Of a stretch of DNA of 64,000 nt, positions 29,515 through 40,400 are shown one piece after another. Numbering within the stretch: the first letter of the stretch is position 1; every line of letters begins with the position of its first letter. A program made the position numbers and the translations under genes. This DNA is from Tricholomella constricta (lineage: Eukaryota > Basidiomycota > Agaricomycetes > Agaricales > Lyophyllaceae). Location of the stretch: NCBI GenBank assembly GCA_013368375.1, contig JAACJP010000020.1, positions 310,001-374,000 on the forward strand. Reading direction: 5' to 3'. The notes beneath the pieces are model-generated. The model saw only the letters and a program-made list of their open reading frames with translations, was not told the origin of the DNA and made no database searches.

Positions 29515-29521
29515 CCTACCT

Positions 29522-29529
29522 GGTCATGT
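29522..29529. repeat. Candidate target-site duplication of KDZ-A (right)
   Basis: GGTCATGT, the second copy of the 8-bp sequence at 3858-3865. Confidence 0.6.
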
Positions 29530-30437
29530 GACCACGGCGATCAGGAAAATTACATAACCATCAAAAGTTATGACAGAAGGTTAAATATGTTTGGCGCTAG
29601 ACGCGCAACCGATTTTCAACCCTTTCAACACAAACCAACATGTACCCCAGCCAAGTACCAACCTCCAGCAACGACGCGATTCGGGGCGGCGACAGCCGCA
29701 CCGACCAGCAAAATTCGAACCCGGGGCCGAGTTCAAGTGGGGAGGGAGTGCAGGGGCGCGCGGAAAATGCGCCCCTGCCCCCAACTTACATGGGCTCGCA
29801 GCCCCAATTATACCAATATCCTCCGGGTGGCCATATGAGCCAACCGCACCACCAAGGGCAACAACCACCTATGGGTAGTTTTTACCCGCCAGGGCTGGCA
29901 TTCCAACAGATGCCATCAATGGCGGGTTTCATGGGGTACCCGCAACCGACGTGGTACCCCCAAATGCCCATGCAGCCTGTACCGCACAATACGCGGTACA
30001 ACGAGTCGGAGAAGATGGAGGTAGACGACCAAAGTCGTCTGCAAGCAAATGTTCCGCCGGCGCAAGTGGTGCGCGGTGAACCGGTGCGGCAACATGTCGC
30101 ACCGAATGCAGACGACAAAGCGTCGTCGGCGTCGAGTTCGCGGAGGATGGCAGACGATCGCAGAGTATCGCCTGCGTCAAGTTCGAGGAGACCATTCGCA
30201 GACGATGGTCTCCTTTCTTCTCTCTTGGACCGATTGGAAGACGCGGGTATTCACCGCGAATTTTGTGATTTCTTGGACGATGGAATGGCGCAGCTGGTTA
30301 TAACCCAGCTGCTTGATGCATACGATGGAGCTCGCGCGGATTTGAGACGCGTGAAAGCGAGAGAAGCGGCCATGGCTGAGCAACTCAGCCTGGCAAGAAA
30401 ACGGCCGGCAGTAGCATCGCCGGATCGCGGGGAGGGA

Positions 30438-30442
30438 CCATC
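30438..30442. repeat. Target-site duplication of young Gypsy-1 (left)
   Basis: CCATC, repeated at 40942-40946 directly after the other LTR. Five bases is the usual Ty3/Gypsy length. Confidence 0.9.
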
Positions 30443-30676
30443 TGTAACGGTTGTACGGGGTTGGGGGATCCTTGCGAGACACCAGACACGTTAAGCTAGA
30501 CCAATCTGTGGGATTCTGCTAAGTACGTGTACAGGGTGAAGGTACAAAGGATTATCTAAGCATAAACTGTACAGGACATTTATATACGCATAACAAAGAT
30601 GGTCGTGCATTACCAGAAGGTAATGCCAAACAGGTCGCGTCTCAATATAGACGTATTGTAACGCGCCGTCGTTACA
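30443..30676 (-). repeat. Young Gypsy-1 3' LTR
   Basis: TGTAACG...CGTTACA with the 7-bp end repeats TGTAACG/CGTTACA. It differs from 40708-40941 at two positions seen (GTACAAAG/GTGCAAAG and GTCGCG/GTTGCG). It contains a hairpin with an 8-bp perfect stem at 30607-30626 and a TATA-like TATATAAA on the minus strand. Confidence 0.95.
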
Positions 30677-30692
30677 CCCCCCCCTTTGAGAT
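30677..30692 (-). promoter_or_regulatory. Young Gypsy-1 polypurine tract
   Basis: On the minus strand AAAGGGGGGGGG directly precedes the 3' LTR. The old copy has TTAAAGGGGGGTA in the same place (43391-43403). Confidence 0.85.
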
Positions 30693-30830
30693 CAATGTAT
30701 GATCTCAGCAGATGGATGTGCATGGTTATTATTATAAGTACAAAGCGTGAGTATACAACTCCCGCTCAATTAGTGATCGCGTATGTATTTCGACGACTAC
30801 CATGACTGTGGCGTACACTCGACGTTGTCG

Positions 30831-33479
30831 TTAAGCCTTCTCGGCTACATCCATCGCATGGTCATCAGAAGCGTTAGCCTCTGGTAGAAGGACCAGTGGT
30901 GCGGATGAACTAGATGAAGCAGAGGGTGCTGGCGACGTAGTGGACTCGATAGTTGGGAGCGGAGGACCTTCCACCATAGGTGGTGGCGCAGGCGGGTCAG
31001 TGGTATCGTTAAACACCAGATCGCCGTCGTAGAGTACAGTAGCTTCGCGGTCACGTCCGGTGATGAATTTCATCGACGTGATGTCGTATCCTACAGGGTG
31101 TAGGCCGCGAGCGTGCGCAGTGTCCAGTCCTCGCTCTTTCTCACAGTCGAGTAGTACGTGGAGTCTAGCGATATCATCGCGGGTCGGCTGTCGCCATCCA
31201 TCCCATTGAGGAATGGCCGGGGGTATCCCGTAACGACATAGCCGAACAAGTCGGTCGTCGTCCACATTGTCGTATAGTGTACGATCAATTGTGGTTCCCG
31301 TATAATGCGCATCCAAGTAGTGGAGGCCGTAGGGATAGGCGTGATCAATCCAAGCGACGGGTAGTCGATTGGCAAGAAGAGTACGGATTACGTCCGTTTC
31401 GGTTAAGTTGGCGGCATGCTCCTCAGGAAGAGCTAAGCGACCAAGGCTTGCCGTAGAAGGTAAGTGGTCGGGGATGCGATCCAATGGGTGAATGGCATTC
31501 CACGAGTCCACCGCTTCTCGATAGAGGTTCGGTCGAGCAATGATCATGGCATATAGGCGCATGAATGCGACACGAGATGCGGCTCGGGTAGGGCTTATGG
31601 CGCGACCAAGGGCGTACCCGACCACAGTGCGGAAGTGGATCGAGAAGTTGTAGTCGATCACTAGACCGCTGTATACGTTGTCTAGGCCTGGCCTTCCGTG
31701 GTGTACAATATATTGTCCCCACACGTTGAAGTCCAGGGCTTGCGATACCGATGGTATGGGTAAACCCGCACCTCGGGTTCGAGGGTTGCGCGCTGAAGTG
31801 GACAATACTCCAGCGGGCGGTGGTAACACAGGTCGTGTCCACGCAGCGTCATCGCGTATCGATGGTTTGTGAGCCGGATCGAAGTATTCTCGTTGAAGGA
31901 TAAACTTCATAGTCCAGTCTCTGTGGGGTTCGGCGTATCGTGAAGCGATACGATAGAAGTCCCAGAGTAGGTAGTGGGCTTCCACACGGTCGGTATCCAT
32001 GTTGAAGTTATCGTCACGGAACTGAACCAGATTGCGGATGTCTCGAGGGGACATAGGGAACCCGCGAGGTGCACACTTGTACAAAGGTGAGCCTGTCGCA
32101 TTGAATGCGGTTTTGTGTTCACGTTCGTATTCTAGAGCGCGACTAGCGCTCTGAGAGGCAAACACTGTATTACTGTACGGTGACCAGTACAGGCATCGGT
32201 GAAGTAGTCCACCAAACACGTTGTGGCGTTCGGGAGTACCATTGATGTGTAGTACGCCAATAGTATCTGGAATGCGTCCGACAAATGTCTCGAAGTTATA
32301 CTTCAAGCGTTCGTTGGCTTCTCGGTCTGCAGCAAGGCGGTCGCGGCGGACTGAGGCGTTGTGCTTCATTCGTAAGCTACGCTCGTCGGCGGTTTCGCTT
32401 GCTGGTTCCTCCTTCAGCGTACCGATGGTAGAGGGCTCTACAGTCTCTTGCATCGGTTCATCGGCAGGCGAGCTAGTGTCGACCAATCGTACATCGTCAA
32501 CGGGCATCTGCTCGGGCACCGCAAAGGCCTGACGTATCGTAAGTACAATACGTCCAGCATCAATGTGCGGAGGTACGCCAAAAGGAAAGGGTACCTCAAT
32601 AGTGGGGATCACTAGAGGTACTTTGGCGGCGCTTGTGGGCGCAGATCCTATTTCTTGCGCTGGCGCCGTGGACTGCACCGATGTGGGTGCGGTCTGAGGA
32701 CCCTGCGTCCGACTACGCTTGTCGGTATAAGGCATCGCGTTCGGCGATGCGGGGCGCTTACGTAGCGCGCGTTGCAGCTCCTCGGTGATGTGGCGTTTAG
32801 CCATAGTTTGCTGGTCAACTTCTCGTTGAAGGCGGTCAATGGTGTCGAGTAGTTGTCCTATCACGACCCTTGCCATTCCATCATGGATAAAGTCGACTAC
32901 AAAGTCGGGTGCTACTCCGACGGTCTCGAGGCGGTTGAATATATCGTCTGGGTTCGTTCCCATATTAGCATGTGGTGCGTTGCGTGGCGCAGCATGTGTA
33001 CCTCGAGTATTTCCGTGAGAGTTCGAGGGATTTCCTTCCTTCTCTTCGACGGCTCGTTCACCCCCCTTTGGGCGGTGTGGTTTGTTACCACCACGCTGTT
33101 GTGAGGGGCGTCCCATCTCGACGCTTCTGTTCTTAGCATCAGGCAGCTGTCCAGGCTCGAGTTGCCCTGCTCCATGTCCATCGACATCCATTGGAGCGTG
33201 CAGGCGCTCAACGGCGGGTCCAGGAGCAGGCGTCTTGCCTGTGTTGGAAGGATTCTGTCCTTCGAACGGCTGATAGCTCGGTACCATTGTTGGCTGATAT
33301 GCTATCGATCCAAATGACAGTGGAGACTGTGCTTGGTTTTGCGGTTGCGTAGTTTGTTGCGCATGTTGTACGCGAGGTGAATTACTCGTAGCGCTGCGGT
33401 TATTGCGACCGCGGCGTCCACGCGTTCCTCCCCCTCTTGAGTTTCCTCGAAAACTCAGTGATTCTTGTCCAGACGACAT
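30831..33479 (-). CDS. Gypsy-1 ORF3, intact 882-aa protein of unknown function
   Basis: Uninterrupted ORF, 882 aa, on the same strand as gag-pol, 142 bp after pol, where env lies in errantiviruses. N-terminus: RG/GR-rich (RGGGTRGRRGRNNR), then Gln/Pro low complexity. At about aa 195-250 there is a helical block (IFNRLETVGVAPDFVVDFIHDGMARVVIGQLLDTIDRLQ) followed by RKRPASPN; both features recur in the old copy. The region from about aa 400 to 830 is the conserved core (CAPRGFPMSPRDI, TRGAGLPIPS, VHHGRPGLDNVY, FMRLYAMIIARPNLYREAV, PVAWIDHAYPYGLHYLD, NVDDDRLVRL, PAIPQWDGWRQPTRDDI). The tail is Pro/Ser-rich. No hydrophobic segment long enough to span a membrane and no cysteine cluster. Not recognised; an RNA- or nucleoprotein-binding role would fit the RG-rich start (inference). 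Confidence 0.85.
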   Translation of the reverse strand: MSSGQESLSFRGNSRGGGTRGRRGRNNRSATSNSPRVQHAQQTTQPQNQAQSPLSFGSIAYQPTMVPSYQPFEGQNPSNTGKTPAPGPAVERLHAPMDVDGHGAGQLEPGQLPDAKNRSVEMGRPSQQRGGNKPHRPKGGERAVEEKEGNPSNSHGNTRGTHAAPRNAPHANMGTNPDDIFNRLETVGVAPDFVVDFIHDGMARVVIGQLLDTIDRLQREVDQQTMAKRHITEELQRALRKRPASPNAMPYTDKRSRTQGPQTAPTSVQSTAPAQEIGSAPTSAAKVPLVIPTIEVPFPFGVPPHIDAGRIVLTIRQAFAVPEQMPVDDVRLVDTSSPADEPMQETVEPSTIGTLKEEPASETADERSLRMKHNASVRRDRLAADREANERLKYNFETFVGRIPDTIGVLHINGTPERHNVFGGLLHRCLYWSPYSNTVFASQSASRALEYEREHKTAFNATGSPLYKCAPRGFPMSPRDIRNLVQFRDDNFNMDTDRVEAHYLLWDFYRIASRYAEPHRDWTMKFILQREYFDPAHKPSIRDDAAWTRPVLPPPAGVLSTSARNPRTRGAGLPIPSVSQALDFNVWGQYIVHHGRPGLDNVYSGLVIDYNFSIHFRTVVGYALGRAISPTRAASRVAFMRLYAMIIARPNLYREAVDSWNAIHPLDRIPDHLPSTASLGRLALPEEHAANLTETDVIRTLLANRLPVAWIDHAYPYGLHYLDAHYTGTTIDRTLYDNVDDDRLVRLCRYGIPPAIPQWDGWRQPTRDDIARLHVLLDCEKERGLDTAHARGLHPVGYDITSMKFITGRDREATVLYDGDLVFNDTTDPPAPPPMVEGPPLPTIESTTSPAPSASSSSSAPLVLLPEANASDDHAMDVAEKA

Positions 33480-33620
33480 TAGGTGCGATTTTTAGTGATA
33501 GTGGTAGTGCACAAGGGGGCAGAGAGAAAATTTTCCGCTCCCCCGATCGGAGCTCCACTCGATCGAAGTGATCGAGTCCAGCCACGCTGTGGCTGTGTGG
33601 CGCACATTGCATGCCACACC

Positions 33621-36600
33621 TCAGCGCAACTTTGCGAGCTGCGATATACGCTTCACCCCCTGGAGCTCGAGGTATCTATCAAGAGCTGCCAGGGATTCGC
33701 AATGTTCACGCGGCTCCCACGTAGTGTCCCCCAGGGACCATCGAACTTGAAATTCAATGGCGCCCGCGGACCACCTATGTCCCAGAATCTCCTCGACGAA
33801 CCATTCGTGGTCGTCTGGTGCACCAAAGTCGTAAGGCTCTGGGTGCGCGCGATTCGGGAACAGTGCGTCCTCCGTAGCGTAGTACGGTCTCAGCACGGAA
33901 ACATGGAATTTCGCGTGCAGGCGTCGCTGCTGAAGCGCGGAGGGCAGTTCCAACGTATAATTGGATGTCTCTGGCTCCGCCTTCAATACACGATATGGCC
34001 CCACGAACTTGGGGCACAACTTGCGTGCTATACCCTTTGGAAGATTTAAATTCTTCGTAGAAAGGTAAACTAAATCGCCAGTGCTAATCTTAGGATCATC
34101 ACTCCGGCGTTTATTCGCATTCAGCGCTTGGAACACGCGGGCCTCGATAATAGCATCGTGGGCTTCCGCGAGATTCGAAAGGGCTTGTTCTGCGAACTGG
34201 CGAATACCCCGAGGAATCACATTATCACTGTGAATTTCCTTGATCATGGAGGGCATGTCTCCGCTGTTGAGTTCGAATGGCGCGTATTTGGTTGTCTCCG
34301 ATATACTCGCATTAAGTGCGAACTCGGTCATATCTACGCGATCGACCCAGTCTTTCTGGTCGTGGCGCACCACAGTACGGAATATTTGTCCGATACTGCG
34401 GTTTGCACGCTCAGTCTGTCCATCCGTTTGAGGATGAAACGATGTGGACATGAGCAGTTTCGATCCAAGGATCTTGTGAAGTTCTCGCCACCATTTGGAG
34501 GTGAACTTCGAGTCCCTATCGCTCACGATGGAACTAGGAAGACCATGCAGACGAACAATCTCGCGCATGTATATCCAGGACAATTCCGACGCGGTCATGC
34601 GCGTATGTACTGGAATTAAATGCACCATGCTCGTCATGCGGCACATAATAACCCACAGGTAATTATAGCCTTTTGATTCAGGGAACGGGCCTATAAAGTC
34701 CATTCCAATGGAGTCCCATGGTTTAATGGGCACTGGTAGCGAATGTATTTTGCCAGCAGGTTTTTGATTCAAACCCTTGGCTCGCTGACATGACTCACAA
34801 GTTTGACAGAACTTGCGAACTTCTGCGGTAATGGTGGGCCACCAGTACCAGCGTCGGAGGTATTCCGTTGTACGCTGGGCTCCAAAGTGTCCAACGGACG
34901 TATGTGCTTGTTCTATGAGTTGAGTGATCAATTTACGATCACGAGGAACACATAGAACTTCTACGTCGGCAGGATTCGTTGTCCAAATTAACGCATCTCG
35001 GTGTGTAAAATGCGTGAATTCACCGGGTTTGTCCATTATTACCGTGAACAATTTATCGGTTTTGTAACCTTTCCGTACTACCTCCAGGATTGAACAGGTG
35101 CGGGCTGTTGAAACAATGCCTCGCCCAACGTTTGTTCGCGTTCTGAAGTAGCCCCATCCGGTTGTTGACCGGTCGAGGATTCAGACTGTACGGTAGGTTG
35201 CTGAAACTCTTCCAGGATGGCGGCTTCGATTTCTCGATCCTCACGCCGTTCCTGGAGGCGGCGACTACGCCTCACTTCCACGTCCTGCATGGCTCGAATT
35301 TCAATAACTCGTTCAGCCACTTCTTGCAGTCGTGAAGGTGGGAGATCCTCTCCGTCTGGATCTATTCGCGCGTCAGCGCGTACATAGTCGTTGACGCTCT
35401 GCACCTCATTAGGTGCGTCTCCTTCAAAGTAGCGGGATAAGCAATCAGCTACTTTGTTCAGTTCTCCTTTTACATATGTAATGTCAAAGGTGAACCGAGA
35501 CATATAATCGTTCCAGCGTCGTTGACGCGGTGACAGATTTACTTGAGTTTTGAAGAACTCTAGCGCTTTATGGTCTGTGATTACATGGATATTGTAACCA
35601 ACCAATTTATCTTCCCATTTTAATAGGGCTTCTAGAATCGCAAGAGTTTCGAGCTCGTGTACAGCATAATTTTGCTGAGCGCTCGTGAACTTCTTCGACA
35701 TGAACCCAGCGGGCCGACATTTCTGCCAAGTGGGTCCTTGGCCGTACATGGCTCCGACGCCAGTCTTCGAGGCATCGCATATAAGCCATATAGGGTCTTT
35801 ATTCTTAACGTCTATAGGCTGTATGACTGGTGTCCTACAACATATTTGTTTTATCATTTGGAAACACCGATCATGGATTGGTCTCCAATGAAACGGCAAC
35901 CCATTTTGCGTCATGGACATGAGGGGTCCCGATTACGCAGTAATATCAGGTAGGAAGTTACCCAAGTAATTTACTAGTCCGACGAACCGCTGAATATCAT
36001 TATATGATCGCGGTGTTCGCCATTCGCGTATGCGGCTTAGTTTATCGACATCAGGGTGTATACCGCGATCGTCGATAATGTGTCCAAGGCAATCAACGCG
36101 TTCAGCGTATAATTCGCATTTCTTCCATTTCAGATACAAAGAAGCAGCTCTGAGTCTCTCGAATACTATTCGTAGGTGTTTCTCATGCTCTTCTATCGAT
36201 TCTGAAAAGATAAAGATATCATCCAGGTAGACATGCATGAATCTACCAATCAAGTCTCAAAAGGTTGACGTCATGAGTCTCTGGAATGTGGCAGGTGCGT
36301 TGCAGTCACCTATCTGCATTATATTGCTGACATAGGTGCCGGCGATAGTCGCAAAGGCTGTTTTATGTACATCCTCTGGTCATATACGCACTTGCTCATA
36401 GGCGTCGGTTAGATCAATTTTTGATCTAATCTTCGCCGTGCCACATCTTCCCGAATAATTTCTTGATCGGGTAGTGGTGTCACGTCTTTCACGGTGTTAT
36501 CGTTTCGTTGACGTGCGTCGAGTGCAGTTCGTAGCGAACCATCTTTCTTCGGTATGCACAGTAGTGGGGCTGCTTGGCTGACGGACCGTGGCTCCCACCA

Positions 36601-37449
36601 CTTAGCATCCACATAGCGGTTTATCTTCGCGTGGAATTCTTCTCTCAGCGACTTTGGGCACCGCGGTAAGTGATAGTGATACCGTGCATTCTCATCGATT
36701 AAATGAATCTCATGGTTAACTTCCCTCCACGGTGGTAACGTGTTAGGAGTTCCGTTCACCATATCTTGGAATTCATCATGCCATTGCTGACGTAGGCGGG
36801 GATAATCTTCAGTAGTGAGTTTACTTTTGCTTTTTGTATTCCCATCCTTTCGTCGCTTCCCTTCCGCGGTTGGTTTCTCATACCTATCGCGGAGGGCTTG
36901 TATCCGTTCTTCCGTCTCATCTGGTACTTCCAGTCGTACTTGTCGTGACTGTGGCGTACTTCCTGTAGTACTACCAGCTATTGTCCCGACGTATACTGAC
37001 GGTTCGGATATCTCGTCTGGGCGCGCATCGCGATATATCTCGCCTTGAGGCGCTTGGACTCGCGTATATGCACGCATGGACGCAATTACCTCGTTCCATT
37101 CAAATGGCATTCGAGGATCGTACGCCCAATCGACGTGCGGATGTGGTACAGGTCGATCCCAAAATGTTCGCTTGGGTTTCTCCTGCGCCACTTGTGGCGA
37201 CACTTGTGGTTCCGGTAATTTTACCTTCTCCTCAGTGCTACCCAAATTATCGATTTGCGAAGATTTGGGTTCTTTGTGCTGCATTTTGTGCGTTTTGTCT
37301 TTCTTTTCATACTCGGTTGACCCTTTCTCCCCCTGAAGAGTATCTATATACTCTTCCTCGCTCATCAGTAGACATGGCGCGTCCGACGGAAGACTATGCA
37401 TTTTGTGCACCTCTTCCTCCGGAACGTCTTCTACTGTGACTCGTGGGAG
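33621..37449 (-). pseudogene. pol: Young Gypsy-1 pol (RT, RH, integrase, chromodomain), broken
   Basis: Pol follows gag in the same frame after a single TGA. Domains match the old copy: RT (YLDDIFIFS near 36225), RNase H (PIWLICDASKTGVGAMYG), integrase finger (EQAHTSVGHFG...CQTCESCQ), core (SIGMDFIGPF, VSDRDSKFTS, HPQTDGQTERANRS), chromodomain (HEWFVEEILGHRW...VRWSLGDTTWEP). Lesions: a 1-nt deletion in the RT (about 36425-36435, VARGKIRSKIDL lost), TGA codons near 36380 and 36255, a TAA near 35938 replacing a Tyr codon, and a frameshift plus stop near 35070. The last 476 codons are open. At least one stop looks like a CGA-to-TGA change, as expected from deamination of methylated CpG. This copy cannot supply its own RT. 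Confidence 0.9.
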
Positions 37450-40400
37450 TCAATCCCGGGGTTTATCCGTGGTACGATAGCGGCGCAGCCGTCCATCAGT
37501 ATCCCGGAGGTCTACCTTCGTGGCTTCGGTTGATACACCGTTGACCACAACTGTATTCGTCGCGAAATCAAGGATAACTCCATGCTTTCGCATAAACGGT
37601 GTACCGATAATCATATCATATCGGTCAAAGTTTGCTATATTGACATACAGCATTTCTTCAGATCCGTGTGTTTTAACTAACGCATCAGACCCAAAGTTCA
37701 CTGTCGAGTGACTTCCAATCGTTCCCAATTGCAGCGTTATCGGTGCATCCAACGGATACACGCGCAGTCCCGCTACCTGGGAGAATGCCGGGGTTACGCC
37801 CGTAGTTGTACTACCCGAGTCCCATAGCGTCCATGCGTTGTGTCCGCCTACATTGACATATGTGGCCAAACACTCCTTGTCGTCGCGCTTATGCACTGGG
37901 CGAGCCTTAGCTACTTTCGATGCGCGAAGATGTACTTTGCGCATCTTTATCTGGCGAGTTTCATCCAACGGTAATGCCGTTATCGCCCTCAGGACTTCAG
38001 TCTCGCTGTCTCGGGAGTAGTAGTCATTATCATAGACATCGACCTCAATGAGTTCATCGCTGTCGCTGTCTACCAACGACTCAGGTGGATTATCCGCTTC
38101 ATTAGCAGAGGTATGTCCACTCTCGTCATCAGCCTCATTCTCCTGATCCATTTCCGAATCATCGTCCTCTTCATCAACTGCGGTCCGAGCTGCTCGTATC
38201 TGAGCACACACGGGGTACGGTTTCTGTTTACATTCTCTCGAGTAATGACCTTTCTTTCCGCATTTGTAGCAGATGACATCTGCCGCTGGTGACGGATTCG
38301 GTGTCGGAGATGAATGCAGTTGGGGGCGTTCCAACTGTCTATTGGGTGGCGCACCCGAGTTCGGGTCGGGGCGTGCTTGCACTCCCACCTTTCCTCCTCG
38401 TCCACGCAGTGGCGTAGCCACCACTCTCGCGTGTAGTCCTCCTGCTAAGGCGGACTTGCGAATGAAAGTGGTACCGATTCGCCCACCTCCGCGGGGCCTC
38501 GAAGATGTTACTTCGGGATTCCGGTGCGAACGACGGCGTGAGTTTCGAGCAAGGTAGTGCGCAGCTGTCTTAGAGGCAGACTCATACGCCTTCGCCTCAG
38601 AGACAAACTCATCGACTGTATTTATCTCAGGTGACAATCCACCTTCTTTAATTAGGGCGACGAGCATATCTTTGGGTATACCTTCCAGGAAGGTATCACG
38701 CACGGTGTATTCATCTGGGAACACAGCCATATTTTGTGCGTGGTCCATGAGCTCGTCATAAAACCCTTGAACTCCGATGCTCTCATTATAAGTAGCATCG
38801 TAGAAGTCCTCTCGTGCATCCTGCATTGTTGACGGCTGTACAAAGCGATCATACAATCCAAGAATGACGTCTTCAAACGTCCAATGGCGTTGACGACGGT
38901 TTACATGAACGACGTGGCGCTGGTACCATGTCTTAGCTTCTCCTCTGAGAAACTCTGGTACAACGAGCACGCGTTCACGGTCGCGTTCGTCGCCACCATA
39001 CTGGCATGCGGCTAAATGAACGCACACGTCCGTTAGCCACCTTTCAAGGTCGCTAAACTTGGTTCCTCCAGCGTATGGAGATATAGTTTTGGACGCATCA
39101 GATCGCCTCAATTTACTACCCTCGGGAAGTTGCAGGCATGTACCGAGTTGTTCTTCTAGCAGCGCTTTCAAGCGTACATGCATAGAATCTCGGTGTTGTT
39201 CCACGGCTTCAGCGACTCCAGGGTTTCGGGAAGTTGACCGCACTTGCGGAGGCATCGAGAACCCACGCCCAGGGGTTTCACTTGGTCTACCTGGGTTTCG
39301 TGATATAGGGTTCACGACGCTCATTCCCCTGCCGCGTCCACGAGCATTGGTAAAATGCGTACGAACTACGGGAGTCTCATGAGGAGGTCGATCTCTAGCA
39401 AATGTTTGCTGTTGATCACGTCCCTGCAGGTGCTCATCGTAGGGGGCACTCTGCACATTATTATCCTGTTTGTGAGGTTGTCCAATCGACTCGAAATAAA
39501 TACTCTTCATTTGGTCGACGGGCTGACGTCCGATAAAGATCACTCCCTGGTCATCGTAAACCGAATGACCCTGTTGCTGCAAGTCTCGATCCCGCTCGCG
39601 CTGGAGGGCGACTCTGTCTGCCCACGAGTCTGCCATTGGGTATCGACGGGATGCATTCCCAGGGACTTGTATCACAGGCGGTGATGTCTCAGTCGTGAAC
39701 CGTAGTGTTTGAGCAGGCGCAGGCCTTTCCTCAATCGGTTTGACGCCGTCGTGTGTTTCATCCACACGATCCTCAATTTTTACAGGCGTGGTGAGCACAG
39801 GGCCGATGCTGTCGGCTGCTTGTGTTGTTCCTACTGTTGCTTGCGGAGCTTTCGGTGTCGAAGACCTCGATGCTTCCAAGACAGTGGCCATAGAATAGTT
39901 ATCTATTTCGAAGCGAATGCCTTCGATAACTAGCTTTACAAATTCGATACTGTTCGTATCAGGCTCCGTGTCCATGATCGCACAGTGTACGTAGGCGGAG
40001 CCTAGCGCGTTCTCATTCATCTGAGTACGTCGACTAGCGTCTGGGACCATCGACTGGTATTCTGACCAGTAGAGGTGCACCTGGCGCTTGAGGAGGGGTG
40101 AGGACCTGAAGATGTTCAGGGTCCCGTTGTCCGATTCTGCCGTCGAGCTGACAGGCGATAACGCCCGTCGTCGAAGGTACGCACTCGTAACCGACTGGTT
40201 ATCCGTGTTGGCGTGTACCGGGGCTTGTACCGAAGACTGTGGCACAGCAGTGGGGGCCGGGGAGGCGGCGTACGCGGCGTACGCTTGTTGCAGAGCCAAT
40301 CGTACGGGGCCATTGTCCGATGCATGTCTAAGACTCGCATCTTCAGCAGTTTCGACCCCCAGAGTGCCTAACCTTGCGGCTGGGCGCTCTGTGGCGTGCA

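Larger units (their letters stand above)
3866..29521. mobile_element. KDZ-A: 25.6-kb TIR DNA transposon with five genes
   Basis: Near-identical terminal inverted repeats of about 248 bp (3874-4120 and 29267-29514), subterminal minisatellite at both ends and an 8-bp flanking repeat delimit the element. Genes: unknown A1 (minus, 5272-7344), KDZ transposase (minus, 7607-23356), unknown A3 (plus, 23613-25457), coiled-coil/Cys6 protein A4 (minus, 25551-27936), small unknown A5 (plus, 28142-28750). Gypsy-3 (9655-21670) is inserted in a transposase intron, so the element proper is about 13.6 kb. It sits between pol and ORF3 of the old Gypsy-1 copy. CCGCGG is spread through coding, intronic and non-coding parts on both strands. 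KDZ elements are known from fungi, mostly basidiomycetes; this gene set is not one I recognise. Confidence 0.85.

Noticed and set aside
30831..33479. ORF3 as a retroviral-type envelope protein
   Set aside because: Position fits, but there is no signal peptide, fusion peptide, membrane anchor or furin-like site, and the N-terminus is RG-rich.
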